Shown here: piece by piece, positions 1 through 11,292 of the stretch
How the letters are laid out: each line of letters opens with the position of its first letter
How positions within the stretch are numbered: the stretch's first letter is position 1
NCBI RefSeq assembly: GCF_036711975.1
Contig: NC_091976.1
Location: 1,798,001-1,862,000, forward strand
Reading direction: 5' to 3'
DNA length: 64,000 bases
Source of the DNA: Onthophagus taurus
Taxonomy: Eukaryota; Arthropoda; Insecta; Coleoptera; Scarabaeidae
Notes under the pieces: generated by a model
What the model saw: the letters and a program-made list of their open reading frames with translations, nothing else
What the model was told of the DNA's origin: nothing
The model's database searches: none
Made by a program: the position numbers and the translations under genes

Positions 1-1288
1 AGAGAGAGTCGAAGACGCTGGTCGTCGTTGGAAGGGAAAAATTCGTTTATTTAAATTGTGAATTTGGCAACGCCGCCACCGGCCGCCGAGGCACAGCAGC
101 AGCCGGCCCCAGATGCCTGCACCCAACCAACAACCCGCCCCGAAACCTGTTTGCCTTCGAAACGAGAGGAGGTAATATAACTCTCCGAACGAAAGAACGA
201 ACGCCGGCTTCGTTGCTCCCTAAGAACTAAACGAACCAACTAACTAAAGAAGAACTCTTCTTCCATCCATATTTTTTTATTAACAGATCGATACATTTAA
301 GAATATTTATTGAATAACCCCAAAATTTACTTGATATCAATCGAGTTATTTCATTTAATTCTTGGCGACATAACAAAATTAACAAAGAATAAAAAAAAAA
401 CCAGTCGGATTTTAAACAAGATTTTTTCACCTTAAAGAGATAATGACGTCAAATGTTGAATAAATTAATTGAGAAATTCTTAAAATTAACTTACCCAAGT
501 TACAAGTTCTAGTTATTTAAGGACTCATTAAAAATCGTTTAAAATAAACTTTTTATAATTTCATTAAATAAAAATAAAATTGCTTTGCTTACAAGATTCA
601 TTCAACTTACCAATTAAATCAGAAAAACAATAAAAAAAATCGGAATTTTAAACAATTTCGTTTTTACCTTAAATAAATAATGACCTTGACATGTAACCCG
701 GTTGTTTGAACTTTCGAAGGAGAAGGCACGCATAACACAACTCCAAAAATAATCCTTTCTCAACGTTCACATTAACACAATATGAAAAAGTGCAATGACA
801 TATTGATTAAATTATTAAAATAAGAAATGCTGGAATAAATTTATTTTGAGCTAGATTTTAAAATGTCTTAAGTCAAAACGAAAAAATTATAAAACCAATA
901 AGTAGATTTCTGGTCAGTTTGGTTAATATCCGGTTTAAGAATAGTCTTCTCAAAAAATTAAGCCGTAAATCCGGTTTTTATAAATCAGTTGTAGCATATA
1001 TTTTTTAATTTAGCGTTCATCTGCAAAACTGAAATTAAATTTAAAAAATTTGAAATAAACAATTAAACATCTTATCCATTTATATGTGGTTATTCACTTG
1101 TTATTTTGAAGTTAGAAACGAATGAAAGACTCATTTAACACCGTAACACAATTTTATCGCTATGAGTCATTCTCTAAGTTAATAATTTGACGATATCTTT
1201 TTGCATAAAATGAATAATGGAACAGTGTAGATATATTCTTACATTTATCATTTATTTATTTAAGAATTTTAAAAACAAAAAGACTTAC
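1..1288. other. GC-rich patch followed by AT-rich Dsp1 intron sequence
   Basis: Positions 1-240 are clearly richer in GC and CpG than the surroundings and contain short CGAACG-type words, as promoter or 5' UTR sequence often does here. A plus-strand reading runs open to a possible GAG|GTAATA donor near 171, but no family was recognised. The remaining kilobase to 1288 is AT-rich and lies inside the intron that follows the Dsp1 HMG-box exon on the minus strand. The next Dsp1 exon, which should complete HMG box A, was not found here and is presumably to the left of the window. Confidence 0.4.
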
Positions 1289-1828
1289 CTTCCATCTTTC
1301 GGCACATTTCTTGCTGAATTCGGCGAATACAACATTTTCTTTCGGGTGTTTTTTCTTGTGTTCTTCACGGCACGTCTGTACGAAAAAAGCGTAGGCGGTC
1401 ATCCTGCCTCTCGGCTTCGCGTTAGCCTTTCCACGCGGCATCCTGCCTTTTTCCTGCTGTTGCTGGTGCTGTTGCAGGCCCGCCAAAATCTGCTGCTGTT
1501 GCAGCGGCTGGTTGTTTGGGTGGTGGTGGTGGTGGTTCTGCTGTACCTGCTGCTGCGCCACCAACTGGTGTTGTTCCTGCTGGAGTTGAGCTTGCCTCGC
1601 CTGCGCCTCTACCACTTGCTGGTGAAGGTGCGCCTGAGCCTCCTGGTACTGCCGGTGTGCTTCCTGCTGTCGCTGGACTGCTTCTTGTTGTTGCTGCTGT
1701 CGGTGCGCTTCCGCTACCACTTGTCTGTGCGCTTCCGCTGCTGCTGCTGCTGCCGCTGCCGCCGCGTTTTGCTGTTGCTGCTGTTGTTGTTGCTGTTGCT
1801 GCTGTCGCTGAGCATCCACTTGTTGCTG
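1289..1828 (-). CDS. Dsp1: Dsp1 (HMGB family) internal exon: poly-Q region and first part of HMG box A
   Basis: This internal exon encodes a glutamine, alanine and histidine-rich stretch and then the start of HMG box A, with the insect Dsp1 words [17 protein letters not shown] and [13 protein letters not shown]. Dsp1 is a DNA-bending HMGB chromatin protein that acts with Dorsal and Groucho as a corepressor and helps recruit Polycomb complexes in flies. The exon ends after AAG at a GTAAGT donor (1288-1283), exactly where the HMG box continues in relatives. It starts after a TTTTGTTAG acceptor, in phase 0. The GTG at 1819 is not a start codon. The acceptor is a tandem TAGCAG, so one Gln may be optional. 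It joins in frame to the exon at 6730-7257. HMG box B and the acidic tail lie outside the window. Confidence 0.93.
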
Positions 1829-2819
1829 CTAACAAAATAATTTTATGATATTAATTAATAATTTCATTAAATAAAATTGATAATCTAGTGAACCGTCTCA
1901 AAAATAAATGAATTCAAAATTTTCCACCAACATGTGAAGGAGCAAGTTTTTGTCTAAAACAACAATAAACGTTATTTTTTATTTGAACAACTTAATTAAA
2001 CTCATGATTGTGCTCAAGCAACACCTTTACTCATAAAGATATATTGTCGCGAGTAATCTTGTGTCACACACAGTGGGGGAATGAGACTATAAAAGTTAAG
2101 AGACCGTGATGCTAAACATTCTGCTGGAACATCTAAGCACACCACTAGAAATTCTTTTTTTAATTAAATAATTAATGTAAAATAATACATATCACAAAAA
2201 ATTACTAAAACTACCAAAGGCATTGCCCGAAGACCATCGAGTCTTTTTATTATTATCAACTTGATAAATATTAATGGATCATAATTAATAGAAATTAACT
2301 TAAAAATTATGTGCACCCGTTGTTGTTTTCAAATCGTCGCCTCGAATAATTCCGAAAATGTAATTAACATTAATTAATAATACTTTTAACAATAGGTGTA
2401 GTTCGATTGTTTACTACTACTTTATTGCTTTGCGGTCTTTACGCATTACGATTTTTGGATCAATAAAAGATAGGGAAAACTACAAAGCCGTTTCGTCTCA
2501 TTATGTAATAAAACACCGATTTAAAGCAAAATTAAGGAAATTGTAAAGAATATTTAAACAATTACCTGCGATATCAGGAATTATTGGAAGTGCTTTTACT
2601 CAAATTTTCACTTTAAGTTCATGCAAAGTAAAAGATCGAGTGGAGTAAACTTTATTTTTCAGATATCCTCACAGGAAGAAGTAGTGTGGAATCAAATTTG
2701 ATGAAACCATTTTGAGAATATGATTCACAGGTGATGTGGACATATTACACGATGATGTAGATTTTATACAGACATGATTCAGCTTTAATCGGAAAAAAAT
2801 TTTTCTAATAGAGGCGGAT

Positions 2820-3330
2820 CGATGTTGAGACTGTGGCGGCCATGTTGGTTATAAATAATCGGCCATCGCCCGTACGTCAAAGGAATGCCAGATAGGCTGA
2901 GAACATCGCCTCTGTCTGTGAAAGTATACAGGAGAACCCAAGACATCAGTTTCTGGAGAAGAACTTTCGCAGACTTCAACTTGGCGAATTTTGAAAACAA
3001 TAGCAAGCTTATGCAGGAGCTCAAAGTTAATGACAACAGACAACGCCGTTTGTTCTCTTAGTCGGAACTTTTGGAAGAGGACAACTCACACAAGATTTAT
3101 CAGGTGGAAATACATGCATAAAAAGTTACTGCTTGGTGTGGATTTTGAGTTTGCGGCATCCTTGGTCAGAACATCGTCGCTGTTCGTGCAAGTGTGCAAG
3201 AAAACCCAACATAGCCATTCCTAACCAAGCAAGAGAACTCGTACAAAATTCAACTAATCCAAAAGCTCAAAGTTAATGACCATAAACAACACCGGGTTTT
3301 GTAGCTTTCCCCAATTGTGGCGATTTCTAA
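2820..3330 (+). pseudogene. decayed mariner-like transposase N-terminal fragment, with a partial duplication
   Basis: On the plus strand around 2905-2960 the reading ENIASVCESIQENPR is followed, across frame breaks, by a reading like LMQELKVNDNRQRR. This is the helix-turn-helix part of an insect mariner-like (Tc1/mariner superfamily) transposase. The same region recurs at 3160-3290 as NIVAVRASVQENPT and IQKLKVNDHKQHR, so the fragment is partly duplicated in tandem. Stops and frameshifts rule out activity. No terminal inverted repeats were identified. Confidence 0.6.
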
Positions 3331-4929
3331 ATTAATTGCTATGTTAACAAAAAAAACAAAAGGAGAGTATGGTCATCTTTGATTACGAAGATCCAGACTT
3401 AGACGTAGACTTTGTATCCTCAAAGTCAACGAAAACCAAACCATAGCTTGAATTTAGCCAAATCCACTTGAATAGTGGACGCCTCGAATCCGTGTCACCA
3501 GCGTATTTTGAACGGTGTCATATTCCGTACATAATGGCTTTTCAAATAAACAAAGAATTTCGTTAATCACCTCACACACAGCTTGTTTTATTCCTTTTCA
3601 ACATCGACCTCCTTTTATTAGAAAACCCGTGATATGGAGATATTACGTAATCTTGATACATTTCTAGATACAAATCGTAAATACATTATGTAGTTTAAGA
3701 GTTTTGATGGAGACTTAACTCTGGACGGATTGGACTTGATAGAAAATCCTATCCCTAGATGATCTTTTTTTTTAAAGAATTATTTTCACATCACGGTATA
3801 GGGCTGAATACTAATTCGACGAGGTTTACAGTTATCCTGTCCCTTCATCATAAATAGACACAAGTGAAGCCAAGTTTTTGGAGCATTTTTTGGATTATGG
3901 TAATATTCTACTCAGATGACGGAGTTATTTTGACAAAAATCGTAACATTAGTAATGATTACAACAAAAAGGTCCTAATAGTAGTTTATATAAGAACTGAA
4001 TAAAGATGCAAGCGTAAGCAGTCACGGCGATAAAATCTTATCGCCGCAGCTGGAAAGGGACTGAATTTTTATTTTTGAAGATAGCCTTAATCTAATATAA
4101 AAACAAATGTTATGGTTATGTTATTGAATACTGAAAAAGCAGTATTGGTTGTATGGTTACTGGATGGTAATAACTCTTAATTATAATACCAATATTTATA
4201 TACATATATGTATAGAATAAAATATATAAATTCTTCCTGCATGGGTTTGCAATATGAAAAAAATTTCCTAAGTTTCTATTAAAAATTGTACAAAAGTTTT
4301 AAACAATTCTATTTGAAATACAGCAAGTGTGAGTGATACATATTTAAAATGATATCCAGGAACATCTACGAATAACAACATTTTCAGAGGGTTTTCAAAA
4401 ACTGCAGAATATTTGGAAAGATGTCAAAAAATATATAGAATTTCTAAAGTTTTTAAAAGGCAAATGGAGAATTTAACAAAATCGTTAAAGAATCTTTACG
4501 AATTTCTGAGACCTTTCACAGCATTTTCAAAGATGTCGGACGGATTTTTTTTCAACAGTTTGGAATTCCAAGATTTTCAAAAACGACCAAGATCTGCGAT
4601 ATACAAGATTAATAATTACAAATTATTATATATTTGTATTATATACAAATTGATAATTTATCAAATTATACAATTTATCTTAAAAAGGCCTAACATTCAA
4701 TCAATAGACAAACTTCCATTAAGTATGTCAGTACAGGGTGGGCACATGTAAATGGAAACTTTTAAAATAGTAAGTCATGTATAGCTTGATTCAATGTGGA
4801 ACAAATTGCAACAACCATACAAAAACCAATGTTTCAGTGTAACTAATGTTTGAAAGGTTCGCAAAGAAAATTACGATGTCTTTTTAAATGGCCGGGTTAG
4901 AAACTAAGAAGAGTATAATAAGCCTTAAA

Positions 4930-5230
4930 GTAAAGTGTTAGTCGAATTATCTGCAAGTCGTATAAAGCTTAAAGGAAACGATCAGTTGCAATTAGAATTT
5001 TGCCACCAAACATTAACGCGAACAATGAATTTCTGTACAAGCTGTAGATGTCAGATGAATGCCAGGTCGGTCAAGGACACTGAATCAATTGAAACAAACA
5101 GGACGAAATTCGTGGTATCCCAGCTGAGATCTTGCTGCGATCAATGAGGAACTTGAACAGAAAATTGGAAGAATACCAACGATACCAATACTAAACACGC
5201 CATGTAGAGGACGTAACGTTTTAGATTTGA
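4930..5230 (+). pseudogene. possible mariner-like transposase C-terminal remnant
   Basis: A plus-strand reading near 5100-5200 gives EIRGIPAEILLRSMRNLNRK and then, after more residues, HVEDV. This resembles the C-terminal end of mariner-like transposases, where an Ile-Pro motif precedes a conserved Met and a final H-x-EDV-type motif. The upstream frame (4935-5147) is not recognisable. The call rests on a short similarity seen by eye. Confidence 0.3.
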
Positions 5231-5240
5231 TGTGTTGTAA

Positions 5241-5280
5241 CTCTACCGGTTTCGATTTTTACGTATGGACCATCATCAGG
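5241..5280 (-). ncRNA. hammerhead-like motif, degenerate copy
   Basis: The minus strand reads CTGATGA, then T, then a weak helix II region, then GAAA followed by the palindrome ACCGGT and A. This matches the order of the hammerhead core (C3 to A9, helix II, G12 to A14, helix III, U16.1-H17). Helix II pairs poorly and no complementary helix I strands were found, so this copy is probably not active. It is listed because three similar motifs occur in the window. Confidence 0.25.
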
Positions 5281-6729
5281 ATGAAGATAAAAAATTAGTT
5301 ATATCTTTTAGTAACTAATCATATAATATTTTTTGGTTATGAATATTGTAACACGAATATATTTAATGTGTATAAAATTGATATCACCAAATATTCCTCA
5401 CTGCCCCCTAGCACTAAATAGTAAATATAAAAATACGAATTTCGAATTTAAATTGAATCCTGTGATAAATAGATCGGAAACTCCCTTCCACAATATACTT
5501 AACATATCGCTTTGATTATAAAATCTAGCGCGGTAATTTATCATCATAATGGTCGGTCATTTTGTAACAAAAAAAAAGTCTTATTATAATTCCAGGCAAT
5601 TTATTTTATAAAGATATTTCATTTTATGCAAAAGGCCAATGATTTACGATATTAAAAAGAACAGTCAACAAGACGAAGCGTTATTATTAAAGAAAATAAA
5701 CAGGTGGTGTTCTAAAAATAGAATGAGGAAGGAAGAGGAGAGGTTCGTGGAGTTCGGGGAAAAGGCAAGAAAAGAATAGGGGATGCCGGCTCCACACAGG
5801 TAGCCGAAATGAAATAATACAAAGGCAGAAATAGACATGAAAGAAAAGAAGAAAACGGTGCCATTTAAGAGAATTGAAATAACAAGAACCCAAATTTTCA
5901 CAAAAGAATTAGGATTTCTGTTCACTACAAAAAAAAGCGACAAATTTATTGTTTCGAAATAATATTAATGGCAAAAAGTAACGCTTGCTGAGTTGGGCAT
6001 TTTGATTAGATAATATTAAGGACAAAAACTTCTACAGGAAAGACAAAATTAAATAAAGCATTGAAACAAAGACTAATATACAGGAGTTTTCGTATTACAA
6101 CACCTGTATATGAAGAGCACCTGCACTATGGAAAAATACCAGGTCTAAAATGGTCTGGACAAAAAAAAATTGTCGAATAAGATTATTGGTTAAATAATTG
6201 GCTAAAATTAGAAAACTCGGTGAAAATAAATTTAAAATAGATGATGAAATAATAACAAACTATTTTCCCGTATTTACTCAAAAAGCAGTTGTTCATTCGG
6301 TCTTATTTTTAGATATAATGTAGGAAAAAAACAAGCAAAATAAGTAGTAACATCATTCTTCATGTTATAACTAATACTTCGCAAGTAAAACATCTCCAAT
6401 TTGAAGATTGCCTTTAAATAATTAGAATAATGGAAGTTATTAAAAAATATCGTTAAAACATTTTTTCTTCCTTATTTGATTTTTTCAATCGAAGGCGCAC
6501 CCAAAAACAAAACCAACCAAACAACCTGTACCTCGGCCTCCAAAGATAATGACCCTGATTCGGTTCGATAGTATAATAATAAATTCCTCCGACCATCTCT
6601 TTTTAAAATCGTTCACTCAAGTCAAAAACGAAATCTCAGAAAAAAAAAATGTTCCGAAATTGTATTTTTGGGTGATTTTTTCGACGGGCGTTGAGGGAGC
6701 TCTCGTTTTTATCATTATTTTTTTCTTAC

Positions 6730-7018
6730 CACGGGCGGTGAAGGTGTATGTACATTCGGCATGGTCTGCATATTGTTCTGTGCATTATTTTGCATAGACG
6801 AGTCCATTGCACTAGGGTACCACCATTGCGAGGCCGGCGTGGGGCTCATGGTCGGGTTCCCCCCCATCGCCCCACCGCGATAATCGTACGCGCCCCGGAC
6901 GCTCGAAGAGACGCTCGTGGGCGGACTCTGGAAGCTGCTGGCCATCTTATACGAGAAGATCTGCTGATGAGCAGGAGCCGCGGCCGAGGTGCTGCTGCTA
7001 TTTTGAAGCTGTTGCAAT

Positions 7019-7050
<32 letters not shown>

Positions 7051-7257
7051 CTGCTGATGTTGCTGGTGGAGGATCTGCTGGTGCTGTTGGAGCGATTGCT
7101 GTTGCTCGGCGGTTATGGACCCCGGCCACCACATGCCTCCTCCGGCTCCACCTCCGCCTCCTCCACCACCACCTACACCACCACCACCGCCGCCGCCGCC
7201 GCTTCCGACTCCGTCTTCTCTACCGCCACCCCAAGCGCCCCTGTTATGCTCGGACAT
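6730..7257 (-). CDS. Dsp1: Dsp1 first coding exon (N-terminal poly-Gly/poly-Gln region)
   Basis: This exon encodes the 176-residue N-terminus of Dsp1. It starts with MSEHNRGAW, continues into a glycine run (about residues 18-41) and a long glutamine stretch (about 51-85), and then carries short words conserved among insect Dsp1 proteins: YKMASSFQSPPTS, YDYR and SQWWY. The exon ends after GTG with a GTAAGA donor at 6729, in phase 0, which fits the phase-0 acceptor at 1828. The ATG at 7257-7255 is the first in-frame Met. Upstream, TTTTTTCGGTTTTAG at about 7274 on the minus strand could be a 5' UTR acceptor. The low-complexity tracts are likely to vary in length between individuals. The homology is recognised from conserved words and is strengthened by the match to the downstream exon. 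Confidence 0.9.
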
Positions 7258-8160
7258 AACTAAAAGATACGGTCTAAAACCGAAAAAAGAACGCCGAATG
7301 TGCGCGCCCGTCTTTCTCGTACATCGGTGAAGAGAAAAATGAAGAAAAAATCTGTTTTACCTTTGTCCCAACGTAACCGAAAAAAAACTTAAATATTTCT
7401 TTAATTATTTAATATTTTTCACTCCGAATGGAAAAAAAAAATAAATAAAACTATTCACACTACCACCTTACGACCGAGCCGGGTAAATTCCACATCGTCC
7501 ATTTAATTTTAATACCCCCGGCAGAAAAAAAGGGAAGAAGCACCCCGACCGACAGATACTTTTCGTGCCGTTACGAACGATTGAACGACCAAATTTTCGC
7601 ACAAGACTTTATTTGAATACCGCTTCAATTCGAAAGAAAAACTGAACCGTCGAAAAGATTCTCGAACGAACGAGAACGCGACGAGTGTTGCTAAAATCTG
7701 GCAACGCAGTAGTACAAGAAGAGAGGACGCCAGCAGCGCTCCGAGCGCCATCACACGCAGCGGCGAATCGTCGAACGAACCCCTCCTCTCCACCCCTACC
7801 AGTTTTCCGAGTCCGGTCAATAAGACATTCCCGGGGTTTGGGGCTTAGGGGTAGACGACCAGAGGGGGGAGCAAAACGGAAACGAGACTCGCTCTAACGT
7901 CTAAAATAAAAATCGACCAGGAAAAAACCGAAAAATTCTCGCAATACGATTGTTTTAAATAATTTTTTCTGTAATATCGTGTTCGACTTTATAGGTCGCA
8001 GTTGGTACGGCGCCATCGACTCTTTTTACTTTCTCGTTTGGTTTTTGGTTGTCTTATTTTTAACTCCGAGCCGGCTGTTCTCTCCGTCTCTCTCTATTTC
8101 GCTCGCGGCGTTTTAACCGATTTCAATATGGCGGACCAGATTCCCGCCAAAACATATTGA
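7258..8160 (-). promoter_or_regulatory. Dsp1 5' region: leader and probable promoter
   Basis: Upstream of the Dsp1 ATG the sequence is GC- and CpG-richer than its surroundings, apparently single copy, and free of transposon signatures. On the minus strand a possible UTR donor (AAAG|GTAAAAC, about 7361) precedes the possible acceptor near 7274. A sequence ATATGGCGG at about 8128-8136 resembles the ATGGC-type elements seen near some start sites. No TATA box or start site can be fixed by eye. The open frames at 7509-7897 are not supported as coding. Confidence 0.45.
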
Positions 8161-8515
8161 TAAAAAATATATTTATGTTGAATATTTTTTACAGCTAATT
8201 TTAATCAAAATTAATACAAATCTTATGTACAAACATTTTTTTTATTGTTCTTATTGTATTCTAATTATGTACCATTATAGATTACAGGAAACTGTAATTT
8301 CATTTTTCTATTCTATACAAAACCTTTGAATCACATATTTAGTTTGTATTCAATACGATTGCTTATTAGAAATATAGAAAGGAATAATATTTTATTAACA
8401 TTTCTTATTGCATATATATATATATAGTGAATTTCACTTAAGAAGCAATACACAAAAAACTAGGAAAAGCTTTGTCCCACATAAAATGTAACTTATCAAT
8501 ATAATTTGACATTAA
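8161..8515. other. AT-rich spacer
   Basis: AT-rich sequence with a short TA microsatellite near 8413-8427. I see no gene or mobile element signature. Confidence 0.5.
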
Positions 8516-9212
8516 AGGTGGGTTCATGCAAAGTATTTTAGTTTTAATCATAGTCATAGTCGTTTGCTTTAGCTATAGCTATAAGGAAAGGGCACAGCAC
8601 ATTAAAGGAGGATTTTAGTGAAACTGTTTTGTTTATTATGAACAAAAAGAAAACTGTTGTCGCTGCTAGAGTAATGTGCTTGAATGCAGCTCTATTAATC
8701 GCACAAAGATTAAGAAATAAAAGACGACGGTGTTTTGGCAGAAGACCAATCAATACAATTAGAAAATTAGAGGGAAATTATGCCATTCTGATTAGAAACA
8801 TGTTGGAGAAAGAGGAAGACGATTTGCAATTTTTTAACTATGTTCGCATGTCGTTCGAAGAGTTTAATTAATTGCTAAAACTGGTTGAACCTTTTTTAAC
8901 AAAAACACCAAATAAAGGTGCAATTTCACCCGCTCAAAGGTTGATAGTAACCCTACAATAAAATACAAAACCCAACTGACCTAACCTCAATTTATAAAAT
9001 AAAACAAAAGAGAAAAGTGCGCATGCGTCACGTTACGACCAATTGTTTTAGCTTTAAGAAGTTAAAAGTTCGGTAACTCTTGGGACTAGGACAAAAACCA
9101 TTTCAGTTGTAAGGTGTTGCATGAACAGTACTACTATAACACAATACCTTAACTTTTCACTCTTACGGTTATGCCAACAACTACGACTAAAACACGTTGC
9201 ATGAACCCACCT
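8516..9212 (+). mobile_element. PIF/Harbinger element, internally deleted, with TAA target duplication
   Basis: The ends AGGTGGGTTCATGCAA and its reverse complement lie at 8516 and 9197-9212 and are flanked by TAA on both sides. PIF/Harbinger elements typically duplicate a TWA trinucleotide. Inside, a plus-strand frame from 8638 carries words typical of the N-terminal part of Harbinger nucleases: GRRPINTIRKLEGNY, then FNYVRMSFEEFN, and after a stop LLKLVEPFLTK and ISPAQRL. The catalytic DDE part is missing, so this 697 bp copy is non-autonomous. Confidence 0.8.
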
Positions 9213-9223
9213 TAAGTGTGTCT

Positions 9224-9650
9224 TCAAACGCACGGCTAAATCCAAATGTTTCTAGTTCTAGGTCTAATGTTAATTCTAGTGACAGTGTAAGTGTAAAACT
9301 AGAACTAACACTATACCTCACCGCACGTCTCTAAAGACGGCTAATAGAAAAAATGAAAAGTTGGATAAATAATTGAGGTTGGATTAATAATGAGACTGTT
9401 GGTCTAGGTATAGTGTTAGTTCTAGTTTTACACTTACACTGTCACTAGAATTAACATTAGACCTAGAACTAGAAACATTCAGGTTTAGCCGTGCGTTTGA
9501 AGTCGCACGGCTAAACCCGAAACTTTTTAGTTCTAGGTCTAGTGTTAGTTCTAGTTGTAATTGTTATACAGCACTAGACCAACAGTCTCATTATTAATCC
9601 AACCTCAATTATTTATTATCCAACTTTTCATTTTTTCTATAATGTTAGTT
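9224..9650. repeat. palindromic repeat cluster (two adjoining inverted repeats)
   Basis: The segment 9224-9318 is repeated inverted at 9402-9503, and that copy is repeated inverted again from 9504, so three arms alternate in orientation. Words such as CTAGTTCTAGGTCTA and GCACGGCTAAA recur in each. The spacer with GGTTGGATTAATAATGAGAC at about 9380 reappears inverted near 9585. A related fragment lies at 43370-43430. This is probably a fold-back MITE cluster with no coding capacity. Confidence 0.75.
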
Positions 9651-9803
9651 TTACACTATACAGGACGATTTATTAGATCACCATCAAACTTTGACAAATG
9701 ATAGCTAATCGAATTACCAAAAAAATATGTTAATGAACATATGTCCTATTTCAATTATTTACGAAATTATAACACTTTAAAGTTTTCTGCAGCGAATTTA
9801 TTA

Positions 9804-10275
9804 ATATTTTAGGTAAGTTAAATAAAAATTAATTTAATTTTATTTTACTGTTGATCGATGTTTTTTATTTGTAATTATTCACTCTTACATGTTTCGGCCT
9901 AATAGGTCATCATCCTAAAATAAACATAACAAACTGCGAATTACAATCAAATTTTATATTTTAAAACATTTTTACATTTTAAAAAAGTGAGGTTAAACAT
10001 ATATCCTTAAAAAAATAAACGAACTTAAATTTGTTCCTTACTGCGTCAAATGTTTGGAGATGAATTATTTATCATTGGGTTGGATTAATTATTTTGTTAT
10101 TTATACACCAAAATTTAACATTAATTAACCAAAAACTAAAAACTTTAAATGAATGTTGTTCTTTAATTGTGCGTTCTACATAGGTTAATAACGTGTTCTG
10201 CATTTATTAATAAAATAAAAAACATCATCAGTAAAATAAAATAAAATTAATTTTTATTTAACTTACCTAAAATAA
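9804..10275. mobile_element. MITE-like insertion nested in mariner-like copy A
   Basis: Inverted repeats of roughly 75 bp bound this segment. The left arm starts ATTTTAGGTAAGTTAAAT and the right arm ends with its near-exact complement. The family match interrupts the mariner-like copy at these points. The interior includes a hammerhead-like motif at about 9881-9918. No coding sequence was seen. Confidence 0.7.
9881..9918 (-). ncRNA. hammerhead-like motif, degenerate copy
   Basis: On the minus strand a GATGATGACC segment leads into a small hairpin (CCTATTAGG) and then CCGAAACATGTA. The GAAA plus palindromic ACATGT plus A arrangement matches helix III and the cleavage triplet region of a hammerhead. 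The first core block is mutated from CTGATGA, and helix I strands do not pair close to the core. Probably a dead copy. Confidence 0.2.
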
Positions 10276-10383
10276 TTGATATCGATGAAAATGGATCCAT
10301 ACAATAACTCTAACTTATTAATAGTCAGTAAATCAAACATTCAACACAACAAAACAAACAATACATACAAGAAGAAACTCAAA

Positions 10384-11210
10384 ATGTACGCCTATAGCAC
10401 TGAAGAGTATGCTGATATAATTTTCGTGTATGGTTTTTGCAATGGAAATGTTCGACAATCAGAACGGCAATATCATTTGCCATATTATTTAGTTTTTAGC
10501 GATTTTTTCAGAAGACTTTGAGAAACAGGTAATCCTGCTCCAGCAAAAGCTATTCAACCGCATGTAATTAATGTAGAGGACGAATAAGCTGTAATTAATG
10601 CTGTCATTGATAATCCTTCAACCAGCTCAAAGAATAGCACACAACATACATGTAAGTCAAAATTTGCATGGCGCGTATTGAACCGCGAAGTCCTTCATCC
10701 GTATCGTAAACAGAATGTTCAAGCATTTTATGAATGGTTATTACAGCAACATGCTCAAAATAATGATTTCATTTCAAATGTTTTCTGGACAGATGAATCA
10801 TGTTTTATACGAGATGGTATAAATAATTACCATAATGAATATATCTGGGCATTACAAAATCTGCATGCGATTAGACCAAGGAAATTTGAACAACGTTTCA
10901 GCATCAACGTTTGTGGTGGAATATTTAACAACAATTTACTAGGTTTGTATGTACTTGATGGACGTTTGAACGCTGTAAATAACAAATTTTATTTGAACAA
11001 CACACTTTTTGATTTACTTGAAGATATACCTCTTAATGTAATTCAAAACATGTGGTACCAGCACGATGGTGCCCCACCTCATCGCGGAAGAGTGGTAATA
11101 ATGGTCCATTTGCTTGGCCACCTAGATCCCCCGACCTTAATCCTTTGGATTCCTACTTATGGAGTGAAATGAAACAAATTGTGTATCAAGTGGAAATTAA
11201 CACACGAGGA
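10384..11210 (+). pseudogene. broken mariner-like DDE transposase (copy A)
   Basis: This is a Tc1/mariner-superfamily transposase in several frames. The N-terminus MYAYSTEEYADIIFVYGF precedes a helix-turn-helix region with stops. The longest intact part (10678-11172) contains VFWTDESCF, the second catalytic block MWYQHDGAPPHR, and then, after a frameshift near 11090, WPPRSPDLNPLDSYLWSEMK in another frame. The family cuts and pastes DNA at TA sites. The gap between HRGR and the final block shows an internal deletion relative to copy B. Confidence 0.85.
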
Positions 11211-11292
11211 CATATGTTCATTAACTTTTTTTTTGGTAATTGGATTAGCTGTCATATGTCAAAGTTTGATGGTGAGCTAATAAATCACCCTG

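Larger units (their letters stand above)
1829..6729 (-). other. Dsp1 intron with decayed transposon pieces
   Basis: This 4.9 kb AT-rich intron runs from a GTAAGA donor (6729-6724) to the TAG acceptor before 1828. Both flanking exons are in phase 0. Recognisable contents are a decayed mariner-like transposase (2820-3330), a doubtful mariner-like C-terminal fragment (4930-5230) and a hammerhead-like motif (5241-5280). I see nothing definite in 1850-2800, 3340-4900 or 5300-6720. The open frames at 5665-5943 look like chance frames in biased sequence. Confidence 0.8.
9661..11292 (+). mobile_element. mariner-like element, copy A, with a nested insertion
   Basis: The terminal inverted repeats begin CAGGACGATTTATTAG at 9661 and end CTAATAAATCACCCTG at 11292. 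TA flanks both ends, as for Tc1/mariner insertions. A second copy of the family is at 25933-27425 in opposite orientation. The element carries a broken transposase (10384-11210) and an unrelated inverted-repeat insertion (about 9804-10275). The copy is inactive because of stops and frameshifts. Confidence 0.85.

Noticed and set aside
1422..1835. 137-residue Ala/Thr/Ser-rich minus-strand frame
   Set aside because: An alternative frame of the Dsp1 poly-Q exon, open because of trinucleotide repeats.
1217..1840. 207-residue Leu-rich plus-strand open frame
   Set aside because: It is the antisense of the Dsp1 CAG/CAA-rich exon. The minus strand encodes a conserved HMG box with matching splice sites.
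5665..5943. 92-residue Phe/Leu-rich minus-strand frame in the Dsp1 intron
   Set aside because: No recognisable domain or splice context; its complement is Lys/Glu/Arg-rich low-complexity sequence.
6748..7330. Plus-strand frames with poly-Leu and poly-Pro across the Dsp1 first exon
   Set aside because: Antisense shadows of the glycine and glutamine tracts of Dsp1.
8638..8871. Possible small host gene
   Set aside because: The reading matches a Harbinger nuclease N-terminus and sits within inverted ends with a TAA duplication.
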